Shown: positions 19,044-27,737 of the stretch, one piece after another
Layout of the letters: every line of letters starts with the position of its first letter
Numbering within the stretch: the stretch's first letter is position 1
Origin: Nitrospira_E sp052156535
GTDB lineage: Bacteria; Nitrospirota; Nitrospiria; Nitrospirales; UBA8639
Direction of reading: 5' to 3'
Assembly: GCF_052156535.1 (NCBI RefSeq)
Contig: NZ_JBQKUP010000038.1
Span: 248,001-312,000 of the forward strand
DNA: 64,000 nt
Position numbers and translations under genes: made by a program
The notes under the pieces: model-generated
Database searches by the model: none
What the model saw: the letters and a program-made list of their open reading frames with translations, nothing else
What the model was told of the DNA's origin: nothing

Positions 19044-19466
19044 TCAATAAATCGGAAGGTTCCCGCAGGGATTCACCAAACACATTTGACAAATCCATGC
19101 CTTCAAATCAGAAATCCGAAGAGGTTTTTCGAAATATCCCTTGACACCACAATCTAACGCTTTCGCTTTGGACTGACTGTCTCCATACGCCGTCATGACG
19201 ACAATCGGACAATCCGGGGCTCCTTCCTGAAGGCGCCGCAAATAGGGAAATCCGCCATCCGGCATTTTCAAGTCCGTCACAATTACATTTGGCACCACGG
19301 CCTTTAGGACATTCAAGGCATCTGTCCCATTCTCTGACTCAATCACTCGACACCCTTGTTCTTGAAGGGCGTCCACAAGGAGTGTCCGCATTGCTTCATC
19401 ATCATCCACGACCAGGATGGTACATGATTGCCCGTTGTGTTTGACCGGTGGGGTCCCGAAGGTCAT
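19044..19466 (-). CDS. Single-domain response regulator (CheY-like receiver)
   Basis: The start is set at the ATG at 19466, 8 nt after GGAGG, giving 140 residues instead of the longer frame's 161. The receiver fold shows the acidic pocket VVDDDEA, the phosphoacceptor Asp in VIVTDLKMP, Thr in VVMTAYG and Lys in YFEKPLR. No output domain follows; the protein ends in a short Cys-containing tail (CQMCLVNPCG). It is encoded 39 nt upstream of the sigma-54 activator on the same strand, and the two are probably co-transcribed. It may modulate the activator or act with a distant kinase; no kinase is in the window. Confidence 0.85.
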   Translation of the reverse strand: MTFGTPPVKHNGQSCTILVVDDDEAMRTLLVDALQEQGCRVIESENGTDALNVLKAVVPNVIVTDLKMPDGGFPYLRRLQEGAPDCPIVVMTAYGDSQSKAKALDCGVKGYFEKPLRISDLKAWICQMCLVNPCGNLPIY

Positions 19467-19731
19467 TACCGCACCCTCCTCCGAAACATGACACATCCAA
19501 TTAGGGAACTGGGAATGCTCATAATACACATTTAACCCAGCAAGTTCCGGGCCCCTGCCATATATGTTGTAGGTGCATAAATTGGCCCATTTTGTCCTTA
19601 AACACCGCTATCAATGAAAGCATCCTGTGGATTTTTTCTACACATGATTGAGGAGCTTTTCTACGCAAACAACGTGCAATCTGAATTGTGCACAATAGAG
19701 AATACAATTGAAGATTAATTCCATTTTCAAA

Positions 19732-20319
19732 CTAATCGTTCTCATCATCCTTGTCCTCATCGTCAACCTCCAACTTTCCCCCACGATGGCACTTCAGACA
19801 TTTAGCAAAATGCCCGGGTCGATGAGCACCCTCCCCTTTCCGAATTAACCGTTCAACATACGAATTGTGGAGTAATGTGCCATCCTGTTTTCCAGCGCCG
19901 GATTTTATCACGTGACAATCAGAGCAGGACGTCGCGCCTGTGGCCCGAAAAATCAATTCTCCATGAGGATTTTCGACCCTACCGATAGTGATGGCCGTTA
20001 ACACACCCCGATGCTCGGTATGACAAACCAGACAAGTTTGGCCGGATTGAATCGCCTCTTGGTGCAATTGGCGAACATCCGGTTCGGATCGAGATTGAAA
20101 GGCTGACAACGTATGACAGGTCACGCATTTTTGCGGTGTAGCTCCTCTAAAAGGTTCATGACAGGACATACATCCCGCAATGTCAGTGTGATGCCGGCTA
20201 AGATCTCCAGGGGCCCACAAGGCTTCAGTGTAAATGGGAGAAGCCCAGGCCAGAGCCCCAATGACCAAACCTGTTAGAGCCCAGATAAAGGGCGCCACCC
20301 ATGGTCGACGACACCCCAT
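19732..20319 (-). CDS. Pentahaem c-type cytochrome
   Basis: This 195-residue exported protein has five C-x2-C-H haem sites: CMSCH, CVTCH, CLVCH, CSDCH and CLKCH. The N-terminus has a basic start and a hydrophobic helix (WALTGLVIGALAWA) that may act as signal or anchor. The C-terminus ends in a strongly acidic tail (EVDDEDKDDEND). It starts 3 nt after the membrane-protein gene 20323-20910, so the two form an operon. The pair could move electrons between the quinone pool and the periplasm. The sequence does not give the direction of flow or partners, but the multicopper oxidase island next door is a plausible one. Confidence 0.88.
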   Translation of the reverse strand: MGCRRPWVAPFIWALTGLVIGALAWASPIYTEALWAPGDLSRHHTDIAGCMSCHEPFRGATPQKCVTCHTLSAFQSRSEPDVRQLHQEAIQSGQTCLVCHTEHRGVLTAITIGRVENPHGELIFRATGATSCSDCHVIKSGAGKQDGTLLHNSYVERLIRKGEGAHRPGHFAKCLKCHRGGKLEVDDEDKDDEND

Positions 20320-20322
20320 GAT

Positions 20323-20910
20323 TTAGAGGCCCCCGAAAAAGAGGGCTCCCGCGATGTGCAGCAGCGTGAAAGAGACAAATGACCACGTTAGGGGGCTGTG
20401 AAGACATTTCCACCATCGAAGCGTCTCTTCCTGTAACGCAAGATCATGCAGATGCGCCTCAATCGCATCCTCCGTCATCCCTTCAAAAGCCAGCTCATGC
20501 CGTCGTTCATACAATGTTCGAAATGCCAGGTAATGCAAGGCCTGCCCGGTAATCCCACTCATCACCACCAGAACCATCGTGATAAGGGCGATGATCGGCA
20601 CCAGGGCGTGAAAATGCACACCGGCATGAACAAAAATAATCAGGGGGCCAATAACCCCAAACACGATGTGTACCTGAAACCATCTGTGTGACCAGACCTG
20701 ATTAGGATACAACCACCGTTTCAGTGGATACACAAAGGTCAGTCCAATAAATACCAGGCCGGTCCACCCAACCAGGTGCGCCACTTGCGTGTGACCGAAG
20801 GGCCTGTCTGCTCTGACACTTAAGAAAAATTCAAGAAAAAGGGCACCGGCTACGGTGAGAGCAGTCAAACCGAGCACCAGAGATGTTCGACGGGAAAGAG
20901 ACGGGATCAT
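20323..20910 (-). CDS. Membrane b-type cytochrome-like protein, partner of pentahaem cytochrome
   Basis: This 195-residue protein has about five hydrophobic segments: LVLGLTALTVAGALFLEFFL, LVGWTGLVFIGLTFVYPL, VHIVFGVIGPLIIFVHAG, ALITMVLVVMSGITG and the C-terminal TWSFVSFTLLHIAGALFFG. His residues in or near the helices (HTQVAH, SHRWFQVH, VHAGVHFH, LHYLAF, LLHIAG) fit bis-His haem b binding as in cytochrome b561 or ferric reductase-like proteins. It could pass electrons between quinol and the cytochrome c encoded 3 nt downstream. The ribosome site is weak. The assignment rests on helix and His pattern, not on a named family. Confidence 0.7.
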   Translation of the reverse strand: MIPSLSRRTSLVLGLTALTVAGALFLEFFLSVRADRPFGHTQVAHLVGWTGLVFIGLTFVYPLKRWLYPNQVWSHRWFQVHIVFGVIGPLIIFVHAGVHFHALVPIIALITMVLVVMSGITGQALHYLAFRTLYERRHELAFEGMTEDAIEAHLHDLALQEETLRWWKCLHSPLTWSFVSFTLLHIAGALFFGGL

Positions 20911-20954
20911 AAAGAATTATTCTCATATCTCATCACAGCAGATGTATTCATCAT

Positions 20955-21425
20955 TCAGGCGGGCTTGTGAGTCAACGCAGGAGAAGAAGGAGGGAGGAGC
21001 GCCCTTAATTTTGTTTCAATGACCTCAGGATCCTTGATGCCACGGAATCGAACACTCCGGCCTGAATCCTCGGAGTGAATAACAAGAGTACCGATTCCCA
21101 ACATTCTGGCTATTGGTCCCTGCATAACTTCGACAGATTTGAACATCCCGAATTCCACACTCGCCATTTCTTTTCCCGAATATCCATTCCTTAGGATCAC
21201 TCGCTTGGACGTGAGCAGGTATTTGGCCCAATATCGAAGCACCACCACTAGCCCTAATAAGATTCCTGCACCGACAACCCATATTTCCCAGCCGGAAAAT
21301 CCTATCCGTAGAAGGAAGAAACCTCGCAATCCTGTCCATAGGCTAAAAAAATACAGCCACGTAAATTGCCCCCACGAGGGATAGCCCTCCCAGAGAATCC
21401 GTTCGGGATCTCCTGGCTCACTCAT
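20955..21425 (-). CDS. Bacterial PH-domain (YdbT-like) membrane protein
   Basis: In this 156-residue protein the N-terminal ERILWEGYPSW motif starts the bacterial PH-2 type domain. Two membrane helices follow (FTWLYFFSLWTGLRGFFLL and IWVVGAGILLGLVVVL). The soluble part reads YLLTSKRVILRNG, VEVMQGPIARMLGIGTLVI and GIKDPEVIETKLRAL, all typical of this family. The function of the family is poorly known; membrane-stress roles have been suggested. The gene lies 44 nt upstream of the b-type cytochrome-like gene on the same strand, but I see no functional link. Confidence 0.83.
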   Translation of the reverse strand: MSEPGDPERILWEGYPSWGQFTWLYFFSLWTGLRGFFLLRIGFSGWEIWVVGAGILLGLVVVLRYWAKYLLTSKRVILRNGYSGKEMASVEFGMFKSVEVMQGPIARMLGIGTLVIHSEDSGRSVRFRGIKDPEVIETKLRALLPPSSPALTHKPA

Positions 21426-21629
21426 GCCTTCAGTCCTGTGTTGTTAACCACCTGGATTTTTTCACCTTCTAAAAAACACAAATCTCATTCCCCAAAACAC
21501 GACACCGCGCCGTATCATGGTCTTGGGCACACATGAAGTCTCTTGCGACCTCTGTGCCAAAAGACCCTATACGGCCGCGAAGCGATTTAAAGGAGAAGAG
21601 GGAAAGGGATCCCGTCTCAGACCAGGCCA

Positions 21630-21839
21630 ATGACGACAAACGCACCACCCCCAGATAGTCAATTTGTTGATTTTTGCCTCACTAACGAATGGAGAGCAGA
21701 AAGGAAAATAGGCCGCGATGACAGATTGATAGACCTAAATAAGAGAAAAAAAGAAGAGTATTTTGCGAAAAAAAACCAGGGGAAGGAAAAACAACCCAGG
21801 GCGAAAAAGGCCAAACAAGGGTATGAGAAGTTAGTTTGA
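21630..21839 (+). CDS. Small basic protein of unknown function
   Basis: This 69-residue frame encodes a highly charged protein: an N-terminal part with PDSQFVDFCLTNEWRAERK, then a Lys-rich tail (KKEEYFAKKNQGKEKQPRAK). Codon use looks coding, and no gene occupies the other strand here. The ribosome site is poor. It recalls short basic nucleic-acid-binding tails, but I recognise no family. Fortuitous reading is possible. Confidence 0.35.
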   Translation: MTTNAPPPDSQFVDFCLTNEWRAERKIGRDDRLIDLNKRKKEEYFAKKNQGKEKQPRAKKAKQGYEKLV

Positions 21840-21946
21840 AACAGAGCCCTGGAACATCCCTGTTGGGATGGACTGCGTTGAATGGTTGCTCGCTAGCATG
21901 ACTGCTTAGAGAAGAAAAATCCTCGAAACAGCCCAGAAAAATCTCT

Positions 21947-22948
21947 TCAGCAGCTCAGATAGGGATAACCCATGTCCCTTGGTATTTGAGGAGTAGATGG
22001 CACACCTGATCCTAGGAAGGCCTCCATTGGAAAAGCCGGCTTTTTCCCTATTGATCGCAAAGTTTCCACAATTCGTTCCGGCCGGCCCCAGTCGCTCCAC
22101 GTGACATCATTAAGCTCCATGACACCTAATTGACCGGCAAGAGGTTGCAGGACATCACGGGAAAAATTTCGTGTAGGCATATCCTGATACATAGCCTGAA
22201 GGGTCGATCCTTCGGCCGGCGTCCCGATCTGCCTTCTTAGCCTTTCAAAACGTTCCATCATATCAGGAAAGCACAACCATCCGGATTTCCACAGCGTCTC
22301 GACTTTGGTCACCAGCACCAGGGTGTTCCACAACGCTCCCTCCGACATCATTCGCTTACCATCTACAGCCGCCGGCTTTTCTACAAACGATTGAATGCGA
22401 CGAATAGAGGTCCCTCCACTCCATCCGAGTACTCCTCCGACGGAGATCCATCCATAATCAAGCTCCAGATGAGACGGACGAACGCCCATGAGAATCATTT
22501 GATCAGATAAAAATTCTACCGCTCGCACAGCCCGACGCACTGCGGACACAAAGCGATCTTCGGGACAAATAAAATGATCGGCGGGCAACAGGACCACGAC
22601 CGCGTGAGGATCCCAGGCTTTCACGTAAGTAAGTGGAAGAAACACTCCAGGGGCCGTGTCACAATTTCGCGGCTGAAAGATCAACGTGCCTTCATCTTGC
22701 CTCGTGCAATGGTGTTCCAAGCTCTGCTGATGTGTTCGACCAACAACCGTCACTTTTTTCCGTGGCAGCCCGATTTGGTCGGCCCGGTCCCACGTATGTT
22801 GCAACATAGAACGGGTGCCGACAAAGGTGCAGTATTGTTTCGGAACCGGATACCCGAGCCACTGCTGTATTGAGGGACGGATACGTTCCCCTTCACCACC
22901 TGCCAACACGATGGACCACACGGAGGACGGTAGGGTCTGAACAGCCAT
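21947..22948 (-). CDS. Mannose-1-phosphate guanylyltransferase-like nucleotidyltransferase
   Basis: In this 333-residue protein AGGAGG lies 6 nt before the ATG. The N-terminal nucleotide-binding signature is LAGGEGERIRPSIQQW, with a looser consensus than most ManC proteins; the usual LSR reads IRP. PADH in VVVLLPADHF and the catalytic-type FVEKP are intact. The C-terminal isomerase domain of bifunctional ManC enzymes is absent. It would make GDP-mannose or a related nucleotide sugar for polysaccharide synthesis. It is not linked to any other sugar gene here, so the substrate is inferred only from family. Confidence 0.8.
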   Translation of the reverse strand: MAVQTLPSSVWSIVLAGGEGERIRPSIQQWLGYPVPKQYCTFVGTRSMLQHTWDRADQIGLPRKKVTVVGRTHQQSLEHHCTRQDEGTLIFQPRNCDTAPGVFLPLTYVKAWDPHAVVVLLPADHFICPEDRFVSAVRRAVRAVEFLSDQMILMGVRPSHLELDYGWISVGGVLGWSGGTSIRRIQSFVEKPAAVDGKRMMSEGALWNTLVLVTKVETLWKSGWLCFPDMMERFERLRRQIGTPAEGSTLQAMYQDMPTRNFSRDVLQPLAGQLGVMELNDVTWSDWGRPERIVETLRSIGKKPAFPMEAFLGSGVPSTPQIPRDMGYPYLSC

Positions 22949-23378
22949 AATGAACCTCCTGGAAATTGTAAAACGTTGCTAATGGAACATGCCCGATAAA
23001 GCAACACTCATACTCGTGTTTCCAGACACCGAACACTGACTTTCAGATAACAGGGGGGGAGATAGTGCTTAATATTGCATTTCGGACAATTAATGGAAAG
23101 GTAAGCAATTGAAAGGCCAGAGTCAGAAAAAACGCTAATTCGTTGATTTTTCTAACTTTCCGATGAAGCCCTCAGAGCCAGAAATGTGCGGAACCAAACA
23201 GGCTGAAGGCGTCGGCCTTCATGGCATGTCAAGAAGAATTTCCAGGCCACTATTGTTCCGGGGTGACTAAGACATGCCATGGCTGTAAACCCATACTTTA
23301 GGAAAGTGTGATGGAAATATCATTGACACCCAATCTTCCAGATACATCGCTCAGTCCGCCTTAACCGCAATACACCAA
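22949..23378. other. Intergenic region upstream of ManC-like gene
   Basis: This 430-bp stretch lies between the leftward ManC-like gene and MITE copy C. It includes the ManC promoter and a small GAAGGC-type inverted repeat near 23204-23222. I see no gene or larger repeat. Confidence 0.5.
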
Positions 23379-23651
23379 GGGAGTGTGGAAAATTAATAAT
23401 TTCCAAGGGCATATTGACCCACAGGCACATTGCCTATTAGAGGCCTCGGGGCGGTTCAAAAAAGCATGCCCTGAGTGTTCCCGAAGGGTTCGTCCAGTCC
23501 TGCCCTGAATCATGCCGAAGGGAAGGCCGCAGTCATTTTTGCGCGCAGAGCGTACTTCCAGTACGTGAGCACGGAAAAATGGCGACCTGCCTGCGCGAAG
23601 CCGCTCCGGCGAAGGCAGGGAACGCCGCTGGCGGCTTTTTTCAACAGCCCC
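23379..23651. mobile_element. MITE-like element, copy C
   Basis: The longest copy (273 bp) has the orientation of copy A. It starts GGGAGTGTGGAAAATT and ends in the complement of GGGGCTGTTGAAAAAA. ACCAA at 23374-23378 recurs exactly at 23652-23656 as a 5-bp target duplication. Unlike the others it carries an extra ~30-bp insert (about 23584-23618) containing CGCTCCGGCG. The insertion lies about 120 bp upstream of a sigma-54 promoter match, so it may have displaced upstream control sites of the cupredoxin gene. Confidence 0.87.
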
Positions 23652-23771
23652 ACCAAACAAGTGGCAATCGGCCCTGACAACCTAAGGTAGCGGCTACCCA
23701 GGCGCCATTTCGTTGACTTTTTCATAAGTGAGAACCGAACAGAATCGTTAAATTCCTGGAGGCACCAACCT

Positions 23772-23788
23772 TTGGCATGAAACCAGCA
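23772..23788 (+). promoter_or_regulatory. Candidate sigma-54 promoter of cupredoxin paralogue 2
   Basis: TTGGCATGAAACCAGCA keeps the GG-N10-GC spacing (GG 23774-23775, GC 23786-23787) and a good -24 half, but its -12 half is CAGCA rather than TTGCA. The cupredoxin ATG follows at 23917. A perfect 13-bp palindrome GGTAGC-G-GCTACC lies 76 bp upstream (23686-23698) and could be an activator site. Confidence 0.4.
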
Positions 23789-23916
23789 TACCCTCATGAT
23801 CGTGCCTCTTTTTTTCCAGGAGTCTGGAAATGTTCTTAAGGTACTTTTTAAGATCAATTTATCAATTGGGTTTGACATCTTCACCCGTATGAACTAATTG
23901 ACCAAAGGATCGTTCC

Positions 23917-24885
23917 ATGAAATTCATCTCGTATGTTCTCACGTTTGGTCTCAACATCGTCCTGATCGCTCCCGCGTTTAGTTATGAAGAAATCACGGTC
24001 TCCAATGGAGGCACCATTACCGGAAAGGTGACCTTGGCGGGGAAAGAACCCCCGGCATTGGCCTACAGCCTGATTACCAATCCCGATACGGACTTTTGCG
24101 GACGTATTTCCACAGGAACAGGATGGCGTCTCGTCGATGAATTTCAAGTGGCGCCGGATGGTGGTCTCCAGAATACCGTCGTCTTTTTGGAAGGAATTTC
24201 TCAAGGTAAACCCTTTCCCCGGACAGGTGCAGCCAAAGTGACGGTGGAGGATTGTCTTTTTACGCCCTGGGTCTCGGTTGTACAAAACGAACAACAGCTC
24301 CATATCGTCAACATGGATCCCATTATTCATGATGTTCAAATTTATGAAACCGCACCTTTCGGCTCAAAAGTCATGCTTCATCGCCCACTCCGGCTCAATC
24401 CGTTCCATCCCAAAAACAGAATCAAGGATCATCAACACAACCCGGGAGAGGCAATGCTCGACACGGTTGAATTCTCCAAGGGCCGCAGAATCCTCTACTT
24501 GGAATGTGGATTTCACACCTACATGCAAAGCTGGGGAGTCGCCGTGGACAACCCGTATTACGCCATTACCGATGCAGAGGGTAATTTCACACTCCCTGAT
24601 GTCCCCGAAGGCGTCTACTCGCTCTTGGCCTGGCACCCGGGCATGGGAGGATTTATCAAAATGGAAGTGGTGATCTTAGCCGACGAAACATTGAAGACCA
24701 GGATGGAATTCCAGAATCCGATCGACCGGCGCATGGCCCATAATACGATGTTCTCTAATTATCGATTTGGCACTGAGGTCCTGGAAAAGGAAGGAGCGGT
24801 CTATGATGTCCAAGCAACCCATGAGACGCAAGACATCCTCAGCGACCAACATGGGCAGACCGCCAATACGCATTCAACGCATTGA
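23917..24885 (+). CDS. Periplasmic cupredoxin-like protein with regulatory-type beta domain (paralogue 2)
   Basis: This 322-residue protein has a signal peptide ending near PAFSY. It is aligned end to end with the product at 11198-12118. Shared blocks are EEITVSNGGTITGKV, FCGRISTGTGWR, VNMDPIIHDVQ, and the C-G-F-H-T-Y-M copper-type segment followed by QSWGVAVDNPYYAIT. The His in IIHDV plus Cys, His and Met could form a type 1 copper centre. The C-terminal part is the regulatory-like beta domain (GNFTLPDVPEGVYSLLAWHP) with a His-rich tail (HGQTANTHSTH). Its own sigma-54 promoter match and downstream terminator make it a single-gene unit, possibly in the same regulon as the multicopper oxidase. 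Confidence 0.83.
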   Translation: MKFISYVLTFGLNIVLIAPAFSYEEITVSNGGTITGKVTLAGKEPPALAYSLITNPDTDFCGRISTGTGWRLVDEFQVAPDGGLQNTVVFLEGISQGKPFPRTGAAKVTVEDCLFTPWVSVVQNEQQLHIVNMDPIIHDVQIYETAPFGSKVMLHRPLRLNPFHPKNRIKDHQHNPGEAMLDTVEFSKGRRILYLECGFHTYMQSWGVAVDNPYYAITDAEGNFTLPDVPEGVYSLLAWHPGMGGFIKMEVVILADETLKTRMEFQNPIDRRMAHNTMFSNYRFGTEVLEKEGAVYDVQATHETQDILSDQHGQTANTHSTH

Positions 24886-25041
24886 TGCGGCATACATGTA
24901 AGGACCTGGTAAGGACCTTGCTCGCCAATTCTGAAAAAGGCTATTGATGCATGTGCTTGATTGGAATAAACGAATCAGTTAGCTATGATCTCTATAGCGT
25001 GTTCTCAACGGATCCACTTGGATCAACCAACCTGGCGTGTA

Positions 25042-25075
25042 GGGCCTGACTGAATACGTCAGGCCCCATTCTTTT
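25042..25075 (+). terminator. Intrinsic terminator after cupredoxin paralogue 2
   Basis: A perfect 9-bp stem GGGCCTGAC (25042-25050) and GTCAGGCCC (25058-25066) encloses a 7-nt loop and is followed by CATTCTTTT. It lies about 155 nt past the cupredoxin stop. The rest of the 358-bp gap before pdxB shows no gene. Confidence 0.75.
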
Positions 25076-25243
25076 CAACCCGCCTCGTTAAAAACCAAGA
25101 CCCGCCCCCCTTTCCCCTCTCTCCTTTGATTCCTGCCTGCCCTAGCATCGGGCGGGTCCATGTAACAAAAAAGCAAGGCTAGCGCCAACCGGCACGTTGC
25201 GATAATCTGCAGTTTTGGAAAACATCTTCTGAAAGGCACAAGA

Positions 25244-26434
25244 ATGAAAAAAAAGATCAATATGGTAGCCGGAGAAAATATCCCCTATATCAACGAAGCG
25301 TTTGCCAGCCTGGGAAACCTGACTCTTCTGCCCGGGCGATCCATCCAATCAAGCGATTTGCACAATACGAATGTTCTCCTCATTCGATCGATCACGAGGG
25401 TTGATCACACCTTATTGGAAGGCACTCCTGTCGAATTTGTCGGATCGGCCTCGGCAGGGGTGGACCACATCGATAAAGCCTACCTCAAATCCAGAAATAT
25501 CGGCTTTACCTCAGCTGCCGGCTCGAATGCCAATTCGGTGGCCGAATATGTCCTGGCGTCCTTATTGTTTCTGGGCAAGCAACAGGGGTTTTCACTCAAA
25601 GGGAAAACCATTGGCATTATCGGCGTCGGGAATATCGGCAAACTGGTCAAGCATAAAGTGGAAGCGCTTGGGATGCTCCCGGTCCTCCATGATCCTCCCC
25701 TGGCAGAAACGGGCCAGGTGGAGCACCGTTCGTTAGCCGAAACCCTCAGTTGTGACGTGATGACGCTCCATACCCCCTTGACCACCGACGGCCCCTACCC
25801 GACCTATCACATGCTCAATGAGCAGACACTCAAATGGCTGAACCCATCAGCGATCTTCATCAATGCCGCGCGTGGGGAAGTCGTGGAGACCCATGCACTG
25901 CTGAACGCCATCACACAAAAACGCATCGGCCCGACCATCATCGACGTGTGGGAAGACGAACCCGCCATTAACTGGGACCTCTTTCAAGCCGTCACGATCG
26001 GCACACCCCATATTGCCGGACACTCCCTCGATGGAAAAGCCAATGGCACCTTCATGATTTACGCAGCACTGTGCAAACATCTGGGCATCTTACCCACATG
26101 GAACCCGATTCAGGTACTGCCCACACCAAACGTCCCCTATTTAACAATCGACTACCACGAGCAATCTGATGAAGAGTTGATCCAAAAAATGATCAGTACA
26201 ATCTATGACCTGGAGGCCGATTATCATCGCATGAACCAACTGCTGGCGATGCCCCAGAAAGACCGGCCTCGTCGCTTTGATGAACTTCGCAAACACTATC
26301 CCGTCCGCCGGGAATTCCACCGAACCAATGTTACCCTCCCCAAAAATCAGGAAAGGCTTCAACGCCTGCTTTCGGAAATAGGGTTTTTGGAATTCAGCGA
26401 GGAAGCCTCAAACGGAAATGGGCAGGACAACTGA
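25244..26434 (+). CDS. pdxB: 4-phosphoerythronate dehydrogenase (PdxB-like)
   Basis: This 396-residue NAD-dependent D-2-hydroxyacid dehydrogenase has AAAGG about 8 nt before the ATG. Motifs are TIGIIGVGNIGKLVKHK (nucleotide-binding glycines), the catalytic Arg in NAARGEVVE, Glu in DVWEDEPAINW and His in TPHIAGHSLDGK. The last combination is diagnostic of PdxB rather than SerA or lactate dehydrogenase. A C-terminal PdxB-type dimerisation region follows (RRFDELRKHYPVRREF). It converts 4-phosphoerythronate to 2-oxo-3-hydroxy-4-phosphobutanoate in pyridoxal-5'-phosphate synthesis in the cytoplasm. It stands alone between a terminator and an opposing gene. Confidence 0.87.
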   Translation: MKKKINMVAGENIPYINEAFASLGNLTLLPGRSIQSSDLHNTNVLLIRSITRVDHTLLEGTPVEFVGSASAGVDHIDKAYLKSRNIGFTSAAGSNANSVAEYVLASLLFLGKQQGFSLKGKTIGIIGVGNIGKLVKHKVEALGMLPVLHDPPLAETGQVEHRSLAETLSCDVMTLHTPLTTDGPYPTYHMLNEQTLKWLNPSAIFINAARGEVVETHALLNAITQKRIGPTIIDVWEDEPAINWDLFQAVTIGTPHIAGHSLDGKANGTFMIYAALCKHLGILPTWNPIQVLPTPNVPYLTIDYHEQSDEELIQKMISTIYDLEADYHRMNQLLAMPQKDRPRRFDELRKHYPVRREFHRTNVTLPKNQERLQRLLSEIGFLEFSEEASNGNGQDN

Positions 26435-26554
26435 CTAGCATCCGTTCGTCCTGAGGCCAACGTCCGGCCCGGCAGCCAAAGGGTTTGTCCGGAGCCTGGC
26501 TGAAGGCGAACGGGCAGTCGAACCACCAACAGAAGAATCGAGCTCTAACCTTAT

Positions 26555-27481
26555 TTAGGTATCGTTCTGTTGTTTGAAGGGAAAAAGAGAAAGATAGACA
26601 GTATCCGCTCGCTTCTTAATCCACTGAAATCGGAATAACGTGCGGATTTGACTGGAGTACTGCCCGATATTCGCCTCTTGCCAGAGGCCTTCTGCAAAAT
26701 AACGCCGATTCTCTCCCTCACTCAGGAATCCTGCAAACTTCTTATCGGTCACAAAGCTCACCGCCCAACTGTTTGTCCAACTTGGATGACAACGCTGAAC
26801 ATAATCATCAACCTCAAGAAGTAGAGATTTCATTCTTTCCAGATCCGTCATGAGCGATTCGGAGGCAAGGAGAAACAGCACATCATGGCCTTCAGGAATA
26901 TCGATCAGACCAACACGGCGTTCCAGGGCCAGACATGCTTGGTGGTCAATGGCATACACATCCGGGTGGCCGGGATCGCCTTTTGGAATGGTAAGGGTAT
27001 TGGGTGAACCGGGTTTGCACACAAACTTTAATTCAGACGGAGGACAATCCCACTGCAATTGCACCCCGGCTTGGTCAATATCATCTAACAAGGAAGGAAT
27101 CCGGGGATTTAATGCCACCCTATTCTGAATCGATTCGCCCGGCACAAGCTGAACCATTTGTGACCCGAACCTCCCAATAGGAAGGTCCTGCTTGATAGGA
27201 CTCTTGGGCGCATCCAAACGGGTGGCCGAGAGCCAGGTAGAACCATCCGTGGGATTCCAGGGCAAATCCCGAACATCAACGCTGACCGGCTCATCACTGA
27301 TATTGGTTAGATGAACATGCAATTCATACAGATGTTTGCCGGGCTTCTTTAAAAACACCTCCATCGCCAACGGCAACCGGAGCACCTCTTCAGGGACTTC
27401 TGCCGCAACGAGTGTGGGAGGCATGAGATGGCTCAGAGCCCAGAAACCACAACCTATGACAAGACAAAGAAACCGGTTCAA
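26555..27481 (-). CDS. Exported protein of unknown function
   Basis: This 308-residue protein has a signal peptide (MNRFLCLVIGCGFWALSHL, cleavage near VAAEV). The mature part has a beta-rich N-terminal half (LYELHVHLTNISDEPVSVDV, like an intracellular-proteinase-inhibitor or Ig-type fold). A central CPPSELKFVC segment with a probable disulfide follows. The C-terminal half, rich in W, F and K, mentions nothing recognisable. I recognise no family. Its location between pdxB (convergent) and the divergent Mut7-C gene gives no clue. Confidence 0.65.
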   Translation of the reverse strand: MNRFLCLVIGCGFWALSHLMPPTLVAAEVPEEVLRLPLAMEVFLKKPGKHLYELHVHLTNISDEPVSVDVRDLPWNPTDGSTWLSATRLDAPKSPIKQDLPIGRFGSQMVQLVPGESIQNRVALNPRIPSLLDDIDQAGVQLQWDCPPSELKFVCKPGSPNTLTIPKGDPGHPDVYAIDHQACLALERRVGLIDIPEGHDVLFLLASESLMTDLERMKSLLLEVDDYVQRCHPSWTNSWAVSFVTDKKFAGFLSEGENRRYFAEGLWQEANIGQYSSQIRTLFRFQWIKKRADTVYLSLFPFKQQNDT

Positions 27482-27737
27482 ATATTATCCTCCCCCTAAG
27501 CCGTCCCTAATTTCCATCTGATCAATAGAGCACCGTTCACAGACCCTCTGAGCAAGATAGGGCCTTTTCAGACACATGGTCAAACCATTTCTGGTCCTGC
27601 GGTCAATCGTGTACATTAATCGGGCGAAACAGATCTGCGTGAAAAGCCCTCTCCTTTGTAAAGAGGGGGACTCTGGAACGATCACCCTATAAATTTACCC
27701 ATGCGAATGTCGGAATGCTCCAAAAATTCATTGTATC

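Noticed and set aside
19574..19589. Possible sigma-54 promoter upstream of the receiver gene (minus strand TGGGCCAATTTATGCA)
   Set aside because: The GG-N10-GC spacing fits, but both halves deviate (TGGGC, ATGCA). Chance matches of this quality are common, so I did not list it.
23361..23884. Frames over MITE copy C, such as one with LLKKAASGVPCLRRSGFAQA
   Set aside because: These read across the mobile element and recur in the other copies in different frames. They are artefacts of the repeat.
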